From: Liopterus haemorrhoidalis
Taxonomy: Eukaryota; Arthropoda; Insecta; Coleoptera; Dytiscidae
DNA length: 64,000 bases
Reading direction: 5' to 3'
NCBI GenBank assembly: GCA_963971575.1
Contig: OZ020611.1
Location: 210,679,490-210,743,489, forward strand
Under the pieces are notes generated by a model. The model was not told the origin of the DNA. It was given only the letters and a program-made list of their open reading frames with translations, and made no database searches. Below, piece by piece: positions 34,721 through 48,055 of the stretch. A program made the translations under genes and the position numbers. Positions within the stretch are counted from its first letter, which is position 1. Every line of letters starts with the position of its first letter.

Positions 34721-35617
34721 AGGATATGTATTCTGCACTTATTTTGCGTCCCTCATAGTGGTGCGCCCTGGGCCTGTACCCCTCTCGCCCCGGCCTTTCT
34801 CGCCCACTACTGGATATACGTATCTGGTTTATATTAATACTCAGATATTACAAAATACAAAATACTTCAAAGATTCTACTATTAATCCGCAAGCTGCTTT
34901 CCTATAACTTCTAACAATGAGATGTTTAGTTTTTATATGATCGATACTGAGCACGACTTTTTAAGATTCCAAAACGACAATTAGTTTTATATTAATTTAA
35001 ACCTCTGTAAAATCTCCAAAATTATATAAAATATATCATAACCCACTTCACAATTCAACAAATATTTATTGAACCCATCAAACTGTCCAACCATGAAAAA
35101 TTAGAAAACAAATATTTCCTTCAAAAATGTTATAAAAAAAACGTCTAATCCTATTCTGAAAACCATAATGAGATATAAATAATCCTATTCCCAAGTCAAC
35201 GAAAGGCAGAATATCCTAAAATACATTATTAATATAAACTCCACATGACTGCACTGGAACGAGGTCCTTTCACTTTCCATCAGGTAGATTGTGAGTAGGA
35301 TTATAAAAGCTTTGAGTACAGGGATGCCAACCTAACATTTGACAAGGGGTGACGGCAGGAGGGCCTAAAGGCTATAACAACACTGATATACATATGTCGT
35401 TATGTTGGTATTACCTTACTACCACCTTTTGGTAAGACTGTCGTGCGACGAACTTCGATTAGACCAGGATTTCTCAAACGAGGATCCACGGCAACTTGTA
35501 TGCCCAGTTTCATAAAGGAATACTAAATCCTGTGTTAGCTAACACGATGCTAAAATAACACGCTGTTAAAATGTAACTACGTTTCATAAAGAAATAGCAT
35601 CGGTTTTAACATCGTGT
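34721..35617. other. No gene; repeat-pair member at 35327-35421
   Basis: Mostly AT-rich. The ~95-bp repeat is the partner of 31437-31531. From 35494 (gcccagtttcataaagg, repeated as gtttcataaag at 35581) an older terminal-repeat element appears to begin; it hosts the LINE that follows. Confidence 0.4.
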
Positions 35618-35640
35618 TAAGTAATTTCAGTGATCTTCTG

Positions 35641-35985
35641 GAATGTGGCAGGGATTAAAGGAAAAGATGAAGAATTTTGGGAATTTTTGAAGGAATTTGA
35701 GATAATAGTGTTGACGGAGACATCGATTGAAGATAAGGAACGGGAAATATAAGAAGGAAACTCACCGAAAGGATGGGTATGGAAAAGTCAAGGGGCGAAG
35801 AAGGAAAAAAAATAAAGGAATGGCGATCACGGGAGTATGATGTGAGTTCTGTATGGATGAAGAGGAGGCACAGAAATCGGTTGATATAGTTGAGAGAAGG
35901 GTAAAGATAGGGAAGGAGGGGTGGCGAGTAGTCACAATGTACAACAGAGGAAGAAGTAAAGAGAAACTGGATGTAATGTATGATT
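35641..35985 (+). pseudogene. LINE APE-type endonuclease, N-terminal part
   Basis: The frame reads WNVAGIKGKDEEFWEFLKEF then EIIVLTETSIEDKE, the first strands of the apurinic-endonuclease-like domain of non-LTR retrotransposons: the Asn of WNVAG and the Glu of LTET are catalytic-site residues. A stop follows (after KEREI), then SPKGWVWKSQGAKKEKK; downstream frames are broken but WRVVTMYNRGRSKEKLD fits the next strand. In a live element this enzyme nicks the target DNA. RT and RNase H are not present. Confidence 0.8.
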
Positions 35986-36001
35986 AAGGGTGCGCACAAC
36001 C

Positions 36002-36735
36002 GTACAGTTTCTTATACAAGACTAACAACCTGAAATAAAATTAGTAACAATCTATATATCAAAATTTTCAGCGAATTTTTATCTATCTAATAGGATATTT
36101 TTAATTGTAAAAAGAACTGTCATGTAATTGTAAATAAACAAATTGCGTTATTGTCGCCATCTTGTAAACCATTCGACGCATATTTGTGTACCATGCGGCA
36201 AATTGTAGCTAAGGCTCCATTCTACAAATATGTTTGGAGATAATTTATTCTATTGTGAAAATTACTTATAGTTACTGTACTTGGTAATCTACTTTTGCCG
36301 CCACCTCGAATCTGCCGCGGTTATTAATATAAGTGCTACGGATAAAAATGATTTATTTTATGTAAAGAATACTTGTACCAAGTGACATTTCATTATCATC
36401 AAGTATAATATTTTTCGACGAAGGCTCTAAACTATAAACAATCATATCGAAAAAAATGTTGACGTATTATTTGAAAATTTCTACACAAAACTATATAAAT
36501 ATAAAAATTATTTGAAAATCACAAATATATTTAAAAAATTACAGAACATTGTTGTGTGATACCTATTATTAAGTTATTGATCAATAACATTTTTACAATA
36601 ATTTTTTCTACAATCAAAAATATCCTATTAGATAGATAAAAATTCTGCGCAAAATTTGATGCATAGAATGTCACTAGTTTTATTTTAGTTTGTTAGTTTT
36701 GTATAAGAAACTAATAATCTCTGGGGGTTGTACGT
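36002..36735. mobile_element. Long-TIR (foldback) element
   Basis: The left arm (36002-36110) and right arm (about 36610-36735) are inverted copies over 100 bp, including agtttcttatacaa and tatctatctaataggatatt. The middle is AT-rich and non-coding. It interrupts the LINE. Confidence 0.8.
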
Positions 36736-36849
36736 AGCGTTAATATGACGGTGGGATGTTGATATGAGATATGTCTTGTTAGTGTAGTGAATACCCTAAA
36801 CACCGAAAAATCGAGGGGAAATAAAGGATTATAATAAGTAATTTCAGTG

Positions 36850-37328
36850 CTGTGTTCAGCTTGGTGTTTTTATTAGGTAGATTGAATGAATATCAACTTC
36901 ACAGTTGTCTTAAACGTCAAACAGGCTTATTATAACCTTAGTAACCCTTCGAATTATTTACTGTCATGTATTATTTTTCAATAAAAAATCAATTTCTATA
37001 TTATTTCGTAACATTTTTTAATGTATTTTTCTCACTAATTATATTTGATATTTTATTTGTTGTTTTTTTTTTTTTGTTTGTAATCAGTGCAATAAAAATA
37101 TAAAACTTTTGCGATACACATTACTTTCTAAACTTGCCGGTCCGCGAATTTTTTCGCAAAAGAATAACTTGTTGTCTTCTGATCTATAATAAAGAAATTA
37201 GCAATGCTTAAAGAGTTCCCAAAAACAGCGTGTTTTTTTTAAAGTAATAAGGTTATAAAAAGCGAAATTGTGATATGCTTCGATATTCGGGATGGTTGGT
37301 CACCCTACCTACAAGGAACTATTTAAAA
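36850..37328. other. No gene; DNA-transposon end near 37.29 kb
   Basis: Contains ggttggtcaccctacc (37288-37303), the inverse of a GGTGACCA-type terminus. Otherwise AT-rich. Confidence 0.35.
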
Positions 37329-37588
37329 CAGTGTTTCCCAACCCGTGGTCGGCGGACCAGTCGTGGTCCGCGACTTCGGCAGGAATAATAGATTCGTTCT
37401 GTCAGTGGTTGAAACCACTTAAAAAAAAATGCAAATGTTTTTGTACACGATCAGTACCAGTTTTGAAACTAGTAACTTTTGATTCATTTGTAGAGTTAAT
37501 GGTTTTCAAGTACTTGCCAATCAGCTGTAACATCTAAAGGCAACGAAAAGTAGCTGCAATAATATGTTTAGTTTTTGGATTATAATTC

Positions 37589-37807
37589 GTGAAGAATATT
37601 CCAGCACTGAGCGAAAACACACTTAAAATATTCCTTCTTTTCCATTCAACAGACATGTGTGAAACAGCATTTTCTGCGCTGAATGCCATTAAGACGAAGC
37701 ATAGAAACCGTCTAGATGTGAAGCCGGCATTGAGATTGTCTTTAAGTTCTTTAAGGCCTAATATTGAAAAACTGGTAAGCGATATGCAAGCACAAGGCTC
37801 CCAATGA
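37589..37807 (+). pseudogene. hAT transposase, C-terminal dimerisation region
   Basis: The frame, open upstream from a stop just before EYPALSENTL, reads KIFLLFHSTDMCETAFSALN, AIKTKHRNRLDVKPALRLSL and SSLRPNIEKL, then stops. The CE-FS-L-IKTK-RNRL block is the hallmark hAT C-terminal dimerisation domain (SCAND3/ZBED-like group). The BED finger and RNase H-like catalytic domain are missing; the HINE-like element lies about 70 bp downstream. Confidence 0.88.
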
Positions 37808-37873
37808 ATGTATTGTAAATTGTTGTTACGAATAAACAACATAAAAAATAATTTAATTCTTATTTCTACATCC

Positions 37874-37925
37874 TTTTTAGGGTTTTGTAGGTATGACCAA
37901 AAAACCCTTATACCGTCATTTTGTC

Positions 37926-37963
<38 letters not shown>

Positions 37964-38810
37964 TCGGTAAAAATTGTAGCCAAACGGCTAAATCTAGAGA
38001 GTTGAAATTTGGCATGCTTATACAACTCTTTGACCCGCACATAAGAAAAATACTAAAACATCTAAAAAACATACCTCTCTAAAACTATAAACAAATATGT
38101 GCTCATCGAAAACAAAAATATTTTTTTTAAATTCTGAGTAGGGTATCAAATGAAAGCCCTTAGTACGTGGATAAAGGATCAAATTTTTGTTTTTGCAAAA
38201 TAAATTATTTTGATGCGATTTTTGCCAAAAATGTGCAAAAAAATTTTTGTCCCACACCCTGTAGCCCAGATGGTTTATACTAAAAATCTAAAAAAATTCT
38301 AAGTAATGTATATTGATGTGAACCGAAATAGTACAACAGGAATTTTTGATCAGATTATGTTTTTGGAAAATAACGCATTTTTTGTGGTTTTTGGTTCACA
38401 AAGTACAAAAGTTATACCAATGTAAGACACTCACATGCATGGCGTGCGATGGCGACATGCGTTAGAGCACTCTTAAACTGGCTGGAAAACGAAGGGTTTC
38501 GAGTTCGAGTACGGTTGAATTTTATTTTTTCTGTTTTTTTTTTTTGCATTTTTATTATGTTGAAATTATTTTGTCAAAATTCTAGTTATATTTTGACAAA
38601 TGTTGTATTTAATTTTTAAGAGCGTAAATTTAATAACCAGTCTTATTATATGATTAACAGACGATAAATTATTTTAAAAATATCGTTCATTTTGCCGTGA
38701 TTACTACAAAGTAAAATTTGTCCTACACACTCAGCATACCGCCTTCACTTATTATATACCTGCGAAACCCTGAAATGTGTGAATATTCACACTTCACATC
38801 AATTTTTTAT
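37874..38810 (+). mobile_element. HINE-like element, GTCT type, copy 2
   Basis: Same ends as copy 1 (agggttttgtaggtatgacc to cctgcgaaaccctgaaatg); the microsatellite is shorter, at 37922-37963. The tRNA-like segment (38438-38515) differs from the other copies: ggcgtgcgatgg, then gttagagcac, then gagttcgagt. Inserted in the hAT element. Confidence 0.75.
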
Positions 38811-39061
38811 CTATACATTCTTTTCTTTCCGTAAACTTTATTTTTAGACGCTGTGACTGCTTTTTCTTGTTACATTTTCCTTGTTATGTTTTAGTGAATA
38901 GCAATTTGTATTATTGTATATATGACGATTCCTTTAGTAGCGAATATTTAAAGATTTTAATTTGTCACTAATCTAAATCTAAATAATACGTGGTGGTGGT
39001 CCGCAACTCTAATGTGATTTGGAAATGTGGTCCGCCGGTGTAAATAGGTTGGGAACCACTG

Positions 39062-39899
39062 ATTTAGAAGACTATACTTTTAATTTATAACCTAATCCAA
39101 GATTGTTTTTTACCAAACTTTGTACGTATTCCTCTAAACAACGTTCCTTAGACACCTAACGTTTCTTGTAGCTTGCATTGTCTCATTTTACATTTTCTCG
39201 TATAGTTTTTTGAGAAAAGTTTTCTATTAGGTATCATTTTAACCTGTAAGCACAAGCTCGTTCAGTATGATGACGACAGGTCATTGTTGTAATTTATGTT
39301 TTGTAGTTTGATGCTTTATATTTTTTATGTCCATTATTAAACTAAAATTTTTATTAAGCCGTTAAGCAAATTAATTGCTGCAATATTTTAGTTGCAATAT
39401 TGGCAAAATTAATTCATCATTTTATATAAATATCTGCGTCTGATTTTAAACAATATTTAACCAATGTCATCAGAAAACAATATAGCCTAAAAGTATAAGA
39501 TAGAATAGAGTATGTTAAATTACGTTCCCAAGAAGATAAACAAAGGATCATTTAGTCTCTCACTCGGCCATATATTTGATTTCGCTCATGCTCATACCGG
39601 CGCAACACCATCATTCCAGGAACGCAGAACGTTCCGCGCTGTATCGCATGTATCCTTTTATTATTTCGTTTATTTTGAGCCATTACAGAAGATGAATTGA
39701 TAATTGCCGACAATTAATTAGGCACGTACAAGTGGAAGTTAGAATTCATTTTCCATTTCAATTAAAGGCACGTATATGTGGAGATGAGAGATGGCGGAGC
39801 AGACAGGGTAATCAGCTGGCCTTAAGGACATAAGTCACCGTTATGCTATAAGCCGACATGAGCACGTTATTGTGCACATGAGGTATGACAGACTGTTTG
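39062..39899. other. Spacer, no gene seen
   Basis: AT-rich to about 39560, then rising GC with TAATTA cores (39700-39760). No TE termini visible. Confidence 0.35.
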
Positions 39900-41960
39900 A
39901 AATACGCCTAGTTCTCTGTGTGCGGTGCCTTGGCGCGAGCTTCGCGACCGTGAATTATTCGTACGTCTGCCGCTACCGCCGTTTGCTTTGCCTGATACCT
40001 CTCGCGCTCCGCGCAGCCGGTCCGTAAATTATATTTCAAGTGTCGGGGGCAGTAAACCGAACACGGGCTCCTGGATACTTATGTTCAGCACATATATCTT
40101 GTGTGTCTCTTATCGCCGTGGCGTCAGTTTATTGTCTGCGAGCGGAGCGCTGTTCTGGCGCTGGCATCGGCGCTGTCTTTCCTCACAGGCCCGGACTCTC
40201 TCACTCTCTGGCACTCTATCTACACTCGCATTAGTTAAACAAAGTCCCGGTATCAATGAGGTGGAGAGGCGGGTAGACATTTGGATGAACGGACGGACGA
40301 ACGGAGAATCGATAAGTGGTGATAGAAGCGAACGAAGTGCAGCGTCTGTGAGACTGAGATAGAGCGGTGCTCCAGGGACGAAAGCTGAGAATTCTCATCT
40401 GGAATATTTAGTGCGGACGTGTGTGGTAGTTGGGCAAGTGCTGTATAAAGTAGCAGGTCGATTCCTCACCGTGGTGTAGACGCGAGATATTCATGTTGCC
40501 GCCCAGGAGCGAGCCCGCGGGGAGAACTATCGCCCGCAATATTCAGCGAGGACGTGTGCCCTCCCTGATCGATCGTTGGCGGCGGGCGGCGGACGGCGGA
40601 CGATGAACACAGGCGATGGCAGCGGTGTAGGCGGCAGTTGGAGCGGCACTCGCCTCGCCACCAGAGAGGTGTAATCCTGAGATGGCCGGCGGCGGCGGCA
40701 CTAGTAGCGATGCATTATTGAGATACCGTAGAAATACGGAGGCAATTCCGCGAAAGCGCGATAAGACGCTAATGGCTTCAACTTTGCACTCTATCTCCAC
40801 CGCCGGGACGCTCTCGACGCCTCGCCTTCACTGATGGAATTGAGTACCGCCCTCGCCGCTCCCCAGGGAAATCTATCACCCTTTCGCTTTATCCATAACT
40901 TGTCCGTTATTAATCTAGCGTGAAATGAAATGTGCTCGCTTCAAACAATGCCGTCCGCTGCTCGGCTGCGCTCTGCAGATGTGCCACTTGCCACTCGTCA
41001 GTACACGGTACACCAGTCACTGGACGGACCAAGTAATGCGGCCTAAGTGGCTGCCGCTTTTCAATTTGTTCTTTTAGACGAAGCTTTTAATTGGGTTTTA
41101 GCGCAGCCCGCGTGCGATGATAATATATTTATCCTTTTCCACTTCTGTTTTTGTAAGTCTCGGTGCAATTTGTAAAGCTCGGAAATGTTTTAATTGGTCT
41201 GTGCGCTGCAAGTACGAGTGATCCGTAGTTTTTGTCCTGCGAGGTGACGGCTTGGGAGTTCGACAAAAAATAGCTACATTGCAGTCGATTGTCCCGGGTT
41301 GCGCGATCTGGTGCATGTGTGCGTGTGTGGGTACAAGCGGTGACCATTACTCGCCTGTTATAGCCGCGCTCTCTCATAAGAAGCTCGCCGACTGATTTAT
41401 GAGATCGCGAGAAGCCCGCGGCTGCTGAACATCGCTTTCAATGATCACCGCACATACACACTCATACATACACAAGAGGACACGTTCGCTGGCTCGTCAT
41501 CTAGCGCGAACAACACCGACGTCGCGCGCACTTTATTATTTCATTAATCTGCACTTGCTGCGTATCATATTTATAAAGTGATTCGCGATTGGTCAAGTGC
41601 GCTCACCTTGATCCGGATTCAAGTTAAACGTTTAGCTTAAAATCGGTCGCTGATTGGTTGGTTCGCTCGTAATTAACTCTGATTATTACATTTACATCGC
41701 CGCCGCAACTCCATTACAACTAATTAACTTTGGTCATTAGCGTTTGCCGACGCGCTTGCAGCTATATGCTCCGTGCGGCTCGCTCGTTCTCTCGACCACT
41801 GCGCTCCCTCTACCCGCCAACACTTCAATTATGAATACGTTATAACAGACTATTTTAAAATCTTTGCGTGTAACTCATCGTCGCTGATATATCCACTCCC
41901 GTTATAGCGCTGTTATTTATTTGGTCGTTTCACTTTATTAAATTATAAAATATCCGTGAC
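39900..41960. other. CpG-rich single-copy island, candidate promoter or regulatory block
   Basis: GC and CpG content jump sharply compared with the flanks, and no part recurs in the window. It holds a tataaag box at 40443, two inverted CCAAT boxes (gattggtc, gattggtt near 41585-41665), TAAT-rich homeodomain-type sites, and several short plus-strand frames, one (40682-40834) starting MAGGGGTSSDALLRYRRN after a fair context (gagATGG). Any of these could be a first exon, but no splice-linked partner or known domain is visible. It lies about 13 kb downstream of the T-box gene. Confidence 0.45.
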
Positions 41961-42525
41961 CGAACAATTTATCAAAATTATTTCCAACGGCTGCGGCTGG
42001 GACCAGACTTGGATGTCCTGTAGGCTTTCCCCCACAAACAACGTTTAACCTCAACTTTACCACTTTAACTGAATTTGAATTTAACTCTGCGAACTTTTCA
42101 GTTTATGATTGAAACTGCGATTTCATGATGTTTATGATCTTCCTCGGATTATGTTCGGGGTTTTAAAACTTTGAAGATAAAACTCAAATACGCGAAATTA
42201 GACTTTGTAATTGATAACTAATACTTTACTTTATTTATTTGTGTAAAATAATCGTATGTAGAGAGGATTTTTAATTTCAAACAAATATCTATTTACGCTA
42301 TATTAGTAAGATGTAGTAAGATGAACACCTATCACGGCTTCAATACCGTATCTCTAGGCTTCGGGTTTTGTTAATTATTTATCCGGAATATGTTTTGTTC
42401 ATCAGCTTGTTTGAGTTCCTTTTTTATTGTCATCTGATATTTTGAATTTATTTATTATTATTATTTTTTTTTTTTTGTTTATTGGCTATTTTGTGTTCCT
42501 TTTTAGGATTTTGTACGTATGAACC

Positions 42526-42556
<31 letters not shown>

Positions 42557-42623
42557 TGCCGTGACTCATGTGTATGTCTGTACAGTAAAAATTGTGGCAG
42601 ATGATAATTGGCATTCATAATCA
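41961..42623. other. AT-rich spacer, no gene seen
   Basis: Falls back to AT-rich sequence; a poly(A) and TA run lies at 42527-42558 beside a degraded tttttaggattttgtacgta, which resembles the 5' end of the HINE-like elements. Confidence 0.4.
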
Positions 42624-44161
<1,538 letters not shown>

Positions 44162-45160
44162 CATATACAGCTCTTTAAACTACATATAGAAAATATAGTG
44201 AGACTTCAGAAAACATATGGCAAAAAAATATGAACAGATTTGTATTTTACGAAAACAAATTTATTATTTTTGAAATTTAGAGTAAGGATAAATAAAAGTA
44301 GGTATTAAATAAAACCTCTTCATGTATAGATAAATTAGCAAAATTTTATAAAAAAAAAAAAATGGTGTCGTTTTCAAATTTCGAAGTTCTTGTGTATCAA
44401 AAGAAAAATCTTAAGGCATAGATTAACCCCTTTAGTAATCATTAAAAATTTTAAAAATGGAAAAAAAACACAATTTTTTTTATGAATGAATTTTATTTAC
44501 TGATCATATATATCCTTTCTTTCCCATTTCGGGCCCAAAATGGGATTGAAAGTTGATGTTAGGTTAGAAATTCATAAAAAAATATCCATTTTCTCTCGTA
44601 TTTCGTTTGAATCATCGTAGCTGTCTTTTGTCTCGCTTCCACATATTATGAATTGTATTTATTTTCGCCCGAGTATATTCGGGAGTGATATTTTCTGCAG
44701 GTAAAGCTTGCCCGAGTTATCTCGGGTGTGGGAATTTTCTCACATAATAGCCGCCCGAGTATACTCGGGCGTAGTCCTTAATCGGTTAAGAAACAAAAAA
44801 ATGAAAAAGATTTTTGTCAAAATTGATAGATCTAAAAATCTGAAAAAAAAATCTCTAAAATGAACATTGGTGGGAACTGGAATAGTTCAACAGAAATTTT
44901 CGATCAGATAAGTTTTTCGAAACATTTTTTTGATTCGACGATAAAAAAATATTTAAAAAAAATGTATGGTGTGTTATCAAAAGAAAGCTCTTAATGCGTA
45001 GATTAAGGGACGATAGATAGTTTTCTGAAATTCGTTTCTTTTAATATGATTTTAGTCAAAAATGTGTTACAAAAGTTTTTGTCCTGTTGCATGCACAACA
45101 CTACACTTTAATCTACACTGAAGAGTGTAATGTTGGAGTGTTCAGTTATTTTATTATACT
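44162..45160 (+). repeat. Diverged HINE-like body
   Basis: 44270-44420 and 44800-45090 hold the block order of the HINE-like copies (ggtattaaataaaacctctt; ggtgtgttatcaaaagaaag; gattaagggacga; ttttagtcaaaaatgtg), much diverged, split by the piggyBac-like MITE below. Confidence 0.55.
44427..44785. mobile_element. piggyBac-like MITE, complete copy
   Basis: TTAA on both sides (44423-44426, 44786-44789); ends cccctttagtaatc and, inverted, ccgattaaggactacgcc. Near the right end three palindromes of the form cccgag-N-ctcggg occur in series (44688-44770). The same sequence makes up the outer parts of 10857-12139. Confidence 0.82.
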
Positions 45161-46239
45161 CCCAGCAAACATTGAACTAACGGCCGAATGCCGGTAAACT
45201 GCTTTTACGCTGGTACATTGCTGGCACCAAAAGTAAGTGCAACGCCAGTATTAATAATGTACTTCACATTTGTATTTCGCACTCCGCCTATACGAAGTAC
45301 TTTACCAGCATTTTATAAGCATTCCTTATTTGTATTAATCCAAGATTATTTCTAGCGGGCCAGTGCTTATGTTCATAACTTTTTTTGAATGTAATAATTT
45401 GAAAAGTCTGATCGTTCTTAGTCATAAAACACCCTAACGGCGTGGCCTTCGAGGGTCGGTACAAGTGATATTCTGTGAGTACAAGTTTGGACGTGTTGGT
45501 GAACAGTTTATCAGGATGTGTATTTGAATAGTTATTGATCGTGAGCATTATACAGTTTTTTATTGTGATTTGTGTGTGTTTTGTTAGATTTAAGGACGTA
45601 GTTTACACAAACTTCTTCATATTAAATTGTTTAATATTTAGTTTAGTTCAATCATAGTTTTTTTCATGTAATAAAATTTTCAATTATTAATAAATCTGAT
45701 ACAAGATTATAAATATGTCATTTAAAAAATATAATTTGTCATATTTCATTTTGAATAGTGACATCTTAAATATTTTGTAAATATAATACTAACCTAAAAT
45801 AATACAAACTTAATCCAAAACTGTAAAACTTTTTTTACAATATAACCAAGTTTCTAAAAGTCAGTAATACACTATAAAAATCACCAAAATAACCAGATCT
45901 AGTTTGTTCTTACAAAAGTGAACAGCTTATAGCATTAATGCTTATAAAATTTGTTTATTGAATTTATTTTAACAAGTATGATTTCTTTAGGTTGGCACTC
46001 TTCAAGTCAGGGGGAAAAGATGTGGTAGATAATACAAGACGAATATTGGCGAAAATTATTAGTCACCCCTTATCTTTAGGATGAAATTGGTTTGACCGAA
46101 ATGGCAGAAAACCATTTTCTTAAAATTCTTCATTAAATTAATAAATTAAATAAACTAATTCCTGTTATTCCTGAAATTATATTTATTTAATATTTATAAA
46201 TAAATCAATAAATTATAACTGTTAATTCAATTTACAATC

Positions 46240-46405
46240 GGCCAGTTTTACCATCGTTGAATAAATTTATTTAACAACTTAAGTTAACAATATCGCATCA
46301 TTCTATTGACAGCAATGTTAATTTCTTCATTAATAGTTTAAAACCGATGCGATATTGTCAACTTTACTTGTTAAATAAATTTATTCAACGATGGTGAAAA
46401 TGGCC
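46240..46405. mobile_element. Hairpin MITE, 60-bp arms
   Basis: Left arm 46240-46299 (ggccagttttaccatcgttg onward) and right arm 46346-46405 are inverted copies with a 46-base loop. No clear target duplication. Confidence 0.8.
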
Positions 46406-46551
46406 AAATGAGTATTTATTTTGCACCTAACCATTAATTTATTTTAATACTGGGTAAGTACACATATATTACATTTGAAACACTAGAGAGTGGGTATAAT
46501 ATAAGCACTAGTCTGTCAGAAATAAATCTTGCAACTAATGCGATTATTTTG

Positions 46552-46835
46552 CACTTTACCGTTGCTGGGCCAGCAACTGATACATCAATGGGCCAGCTAA
46601 CGGCCACGGGGACTCCGGGGCACTGGCCCAGTGCAAAATGCCAGCACTGGACCAATGCGAAATGCCAGCACTGGCCCAGTGCGAAATGCCAGCACTGGCC
46701 CATTACTTTCAATGCACTTTACCGTTGCTGGGCCAGCAACTGATACATCAATGGACCAGCTAAGGGCCACGGGACACCGGGGTACTGGCCCAGTACGAAA
46801 TGCCAGCACTGGCCCATTACTTTCAATGCCGGCGA
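46552..46835. repeat. Minisatellite within a duplicated block
   Basis: A segment starting gcactttaccgttgctgggc occurs at about 46552 and again at about 46722. In between and after, a 24-base unit (aatgccagcactggcccagt plus 4 bases) repeats three to four times. Gives frames with repeated TGPVRNAS or QCWHFALG, not genes. Confidence 0.85.
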
Positions 46836-46889
46836 GTATGTGCTTTACCAGTACTGGTCCGGATAAAAATGTTTGCTGGGCTATTACAC

Positions 46890-47258
46890 GCTGTGATTCA
46901 ACCTATTGTTTGAATGACTTTAGATTTTTGTTTTTAAGGTATCAAAGAGAAATAAATCATTTATATAAGTAATGATATACTTATAAATCAAATCTCACTA
47001 TAACACTGTTTATAGTGAGAAATATGTTTCTGAAATTAAAAATATTAAGCCATTTATCAATATATTTCTTATTAATCTAATGAAGACTTGAATAGGAAAC
47101 AACTGCAGAAAAAAACGATTTTTAGCAAATTATTTTAATTTTGTTGAAAAAAAAAAAAATGGAAGCTATTAGTGCTCAAATAACGAATAAAAGTAATTAT
47201 CAAAAAAATGTTGATTTTGATGTGATTATAAAACATATATTATTAGACATCCAGTATT
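46890..47258. other. No gene seen
   Basis: AT-rich; the frame at 47141-47353 runs into repeat sequence and is not supported. The stretch ttagacatccagtattatgt near 47246 also accompanies the HINE 3'-end fragment at 27.4 kb. Confidence 0.4.
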
Positions 47259-47331
47259 ATGTTGGCTTCTTATTTAGTTATTACCCACAAAATCCTGAAA
47301 TTTGTAAAAATTCACACTTTACTTCACATGA
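47259..47331 (+). repeat. HINE-like 3' end, solo
   Basis: acccacaaaatcctgaaat followed by gtaaaaattcacacttta; the same terminal block as in the GTCT elements. It abuts the next element head-to-tail. A second solo copy, inverted, lies at 27340-27420. Confidence 0.65.
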
Positions 47332-47935
47332 TTTTTACCGACCACCAACATGACATTTCGAGATTTCGATGGATCTCCACGAATTGAGGTCCCTACATAA
47401 CGTTTTGACTATTTTTAGCATGATGTCCGTCCGTCTGTCTGTCTGTGTATACGTGCAGAGCAAATTCGGCTAAAAAGTATTTTTATAAAACTGCATATTT
47501 AAGCTTTAGACATCAGTGGCACGAGATCAACTTTTGGTAAAAATCGGTTGACTAGAAATGGCAATTTACTCGTGTCGATTTTAAGATTTTTGCGAATAAT
47601 TAGCAACAGAAAAATATTTCGAAAAAATTTATTTAACAAAAGTTGCTATAAATGTAATAACTAATTATTTGTAATAATAATAAATATAAATAATAATTTG
47701 TAATAACTGTTATTTGAGACGTTTTTTGAAAAAACGAAAAATTTAGAAAAATGTTTGTAAAATTTTTCGTAGTTTTTCTGTCTCAATTTTATCATACCTA
47801 CATGAAACGTTTCCATGGTCAAGATAAATAATATCTCTGTTAGAAAATATTAGGCCAAGTTATTTCTACTGTGCTGCTTGAATGTATTTTATAGAAGTAC
47901 TTTATGATGGCGGTCGGTCCTGTGGTGGCCACAGC
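47332..47935 (+). mobile_element. HINE-like element, GACG/GACA type, copy B
   Basis: Inverse of copy A over its whole non-microsatellite length, from accgaccaccaacatg to ccgaccgccatcataaag and tggccaccacagg. Its microsatellite is only about 25 bp (47427-47450), against about 530 bp in copy A. Confidence 0.78.
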
Positions 47936-48055
47936 GGATTTTTTGTATATAAGAAACAAGAATTACCGATTTTGTCGATTTTTTACACCGCATCCCGAAA
48001 TGTTATCAAGATGAAATTTACTCTATATTTTGTTGGTGCTCAGTTAAGCACAATA

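Larger units (their letters stand above)
35633..36834 (+). mobile_element. LINE copy, internally deleted, hosting a foldback MITE
   Basis: A perfect 15-bp target duplication taagtaatttcagtg flanks it (35618-35632, 36835-36849). The 5' part encodes an endonuclease domain, the 3' end is A-rich (aaataaaggattataa), and everything between has been lost apart from an inserted long-TIR element. Confidence 0.82.
37329..39061 (+). mobile_element. hAT element (SCAND3/ZBED-like) with HINE inside
   Basis: Ends cagtgtttcccaacccgtgg and aggttgggaaccactg; duplications atttaaaa and atttagaa agree at 7 of 8 bases. ggtcggcgga / gtccgccggt subterminal words are inverted. It carries the end of a transposase on the plus strand. 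Confidence 0.88.
45161..46881. mobile_element. TIR element, 8-bp duplication, superfamily unknown
   Basis: The ends share CCCAGCAAACATT in inverse, and tattatac / tattacac (7 of 8) lie just outside (45153-45160, 46882-46889). The interior has a foldback MITE and a minisatellite of the word gcccagtgcgaaatgccagc. A frame at 45288-45548 is not recognisable. Confidence 0.75.

Noticed and set aside
40660..40680. CTCF-like word ccaccagagaggtg in the CpG-rich island
   Set aside because: Only a partial match to the consensus, with a one-base shift in the core; not enough without binding data.
46434..46972. Frames with QCWHFALG or TGPVRNAS repeats
   Set aside because: They follow a 24-bp minisatellite inside a transposable element; a multiple of three keeps every frame in register.
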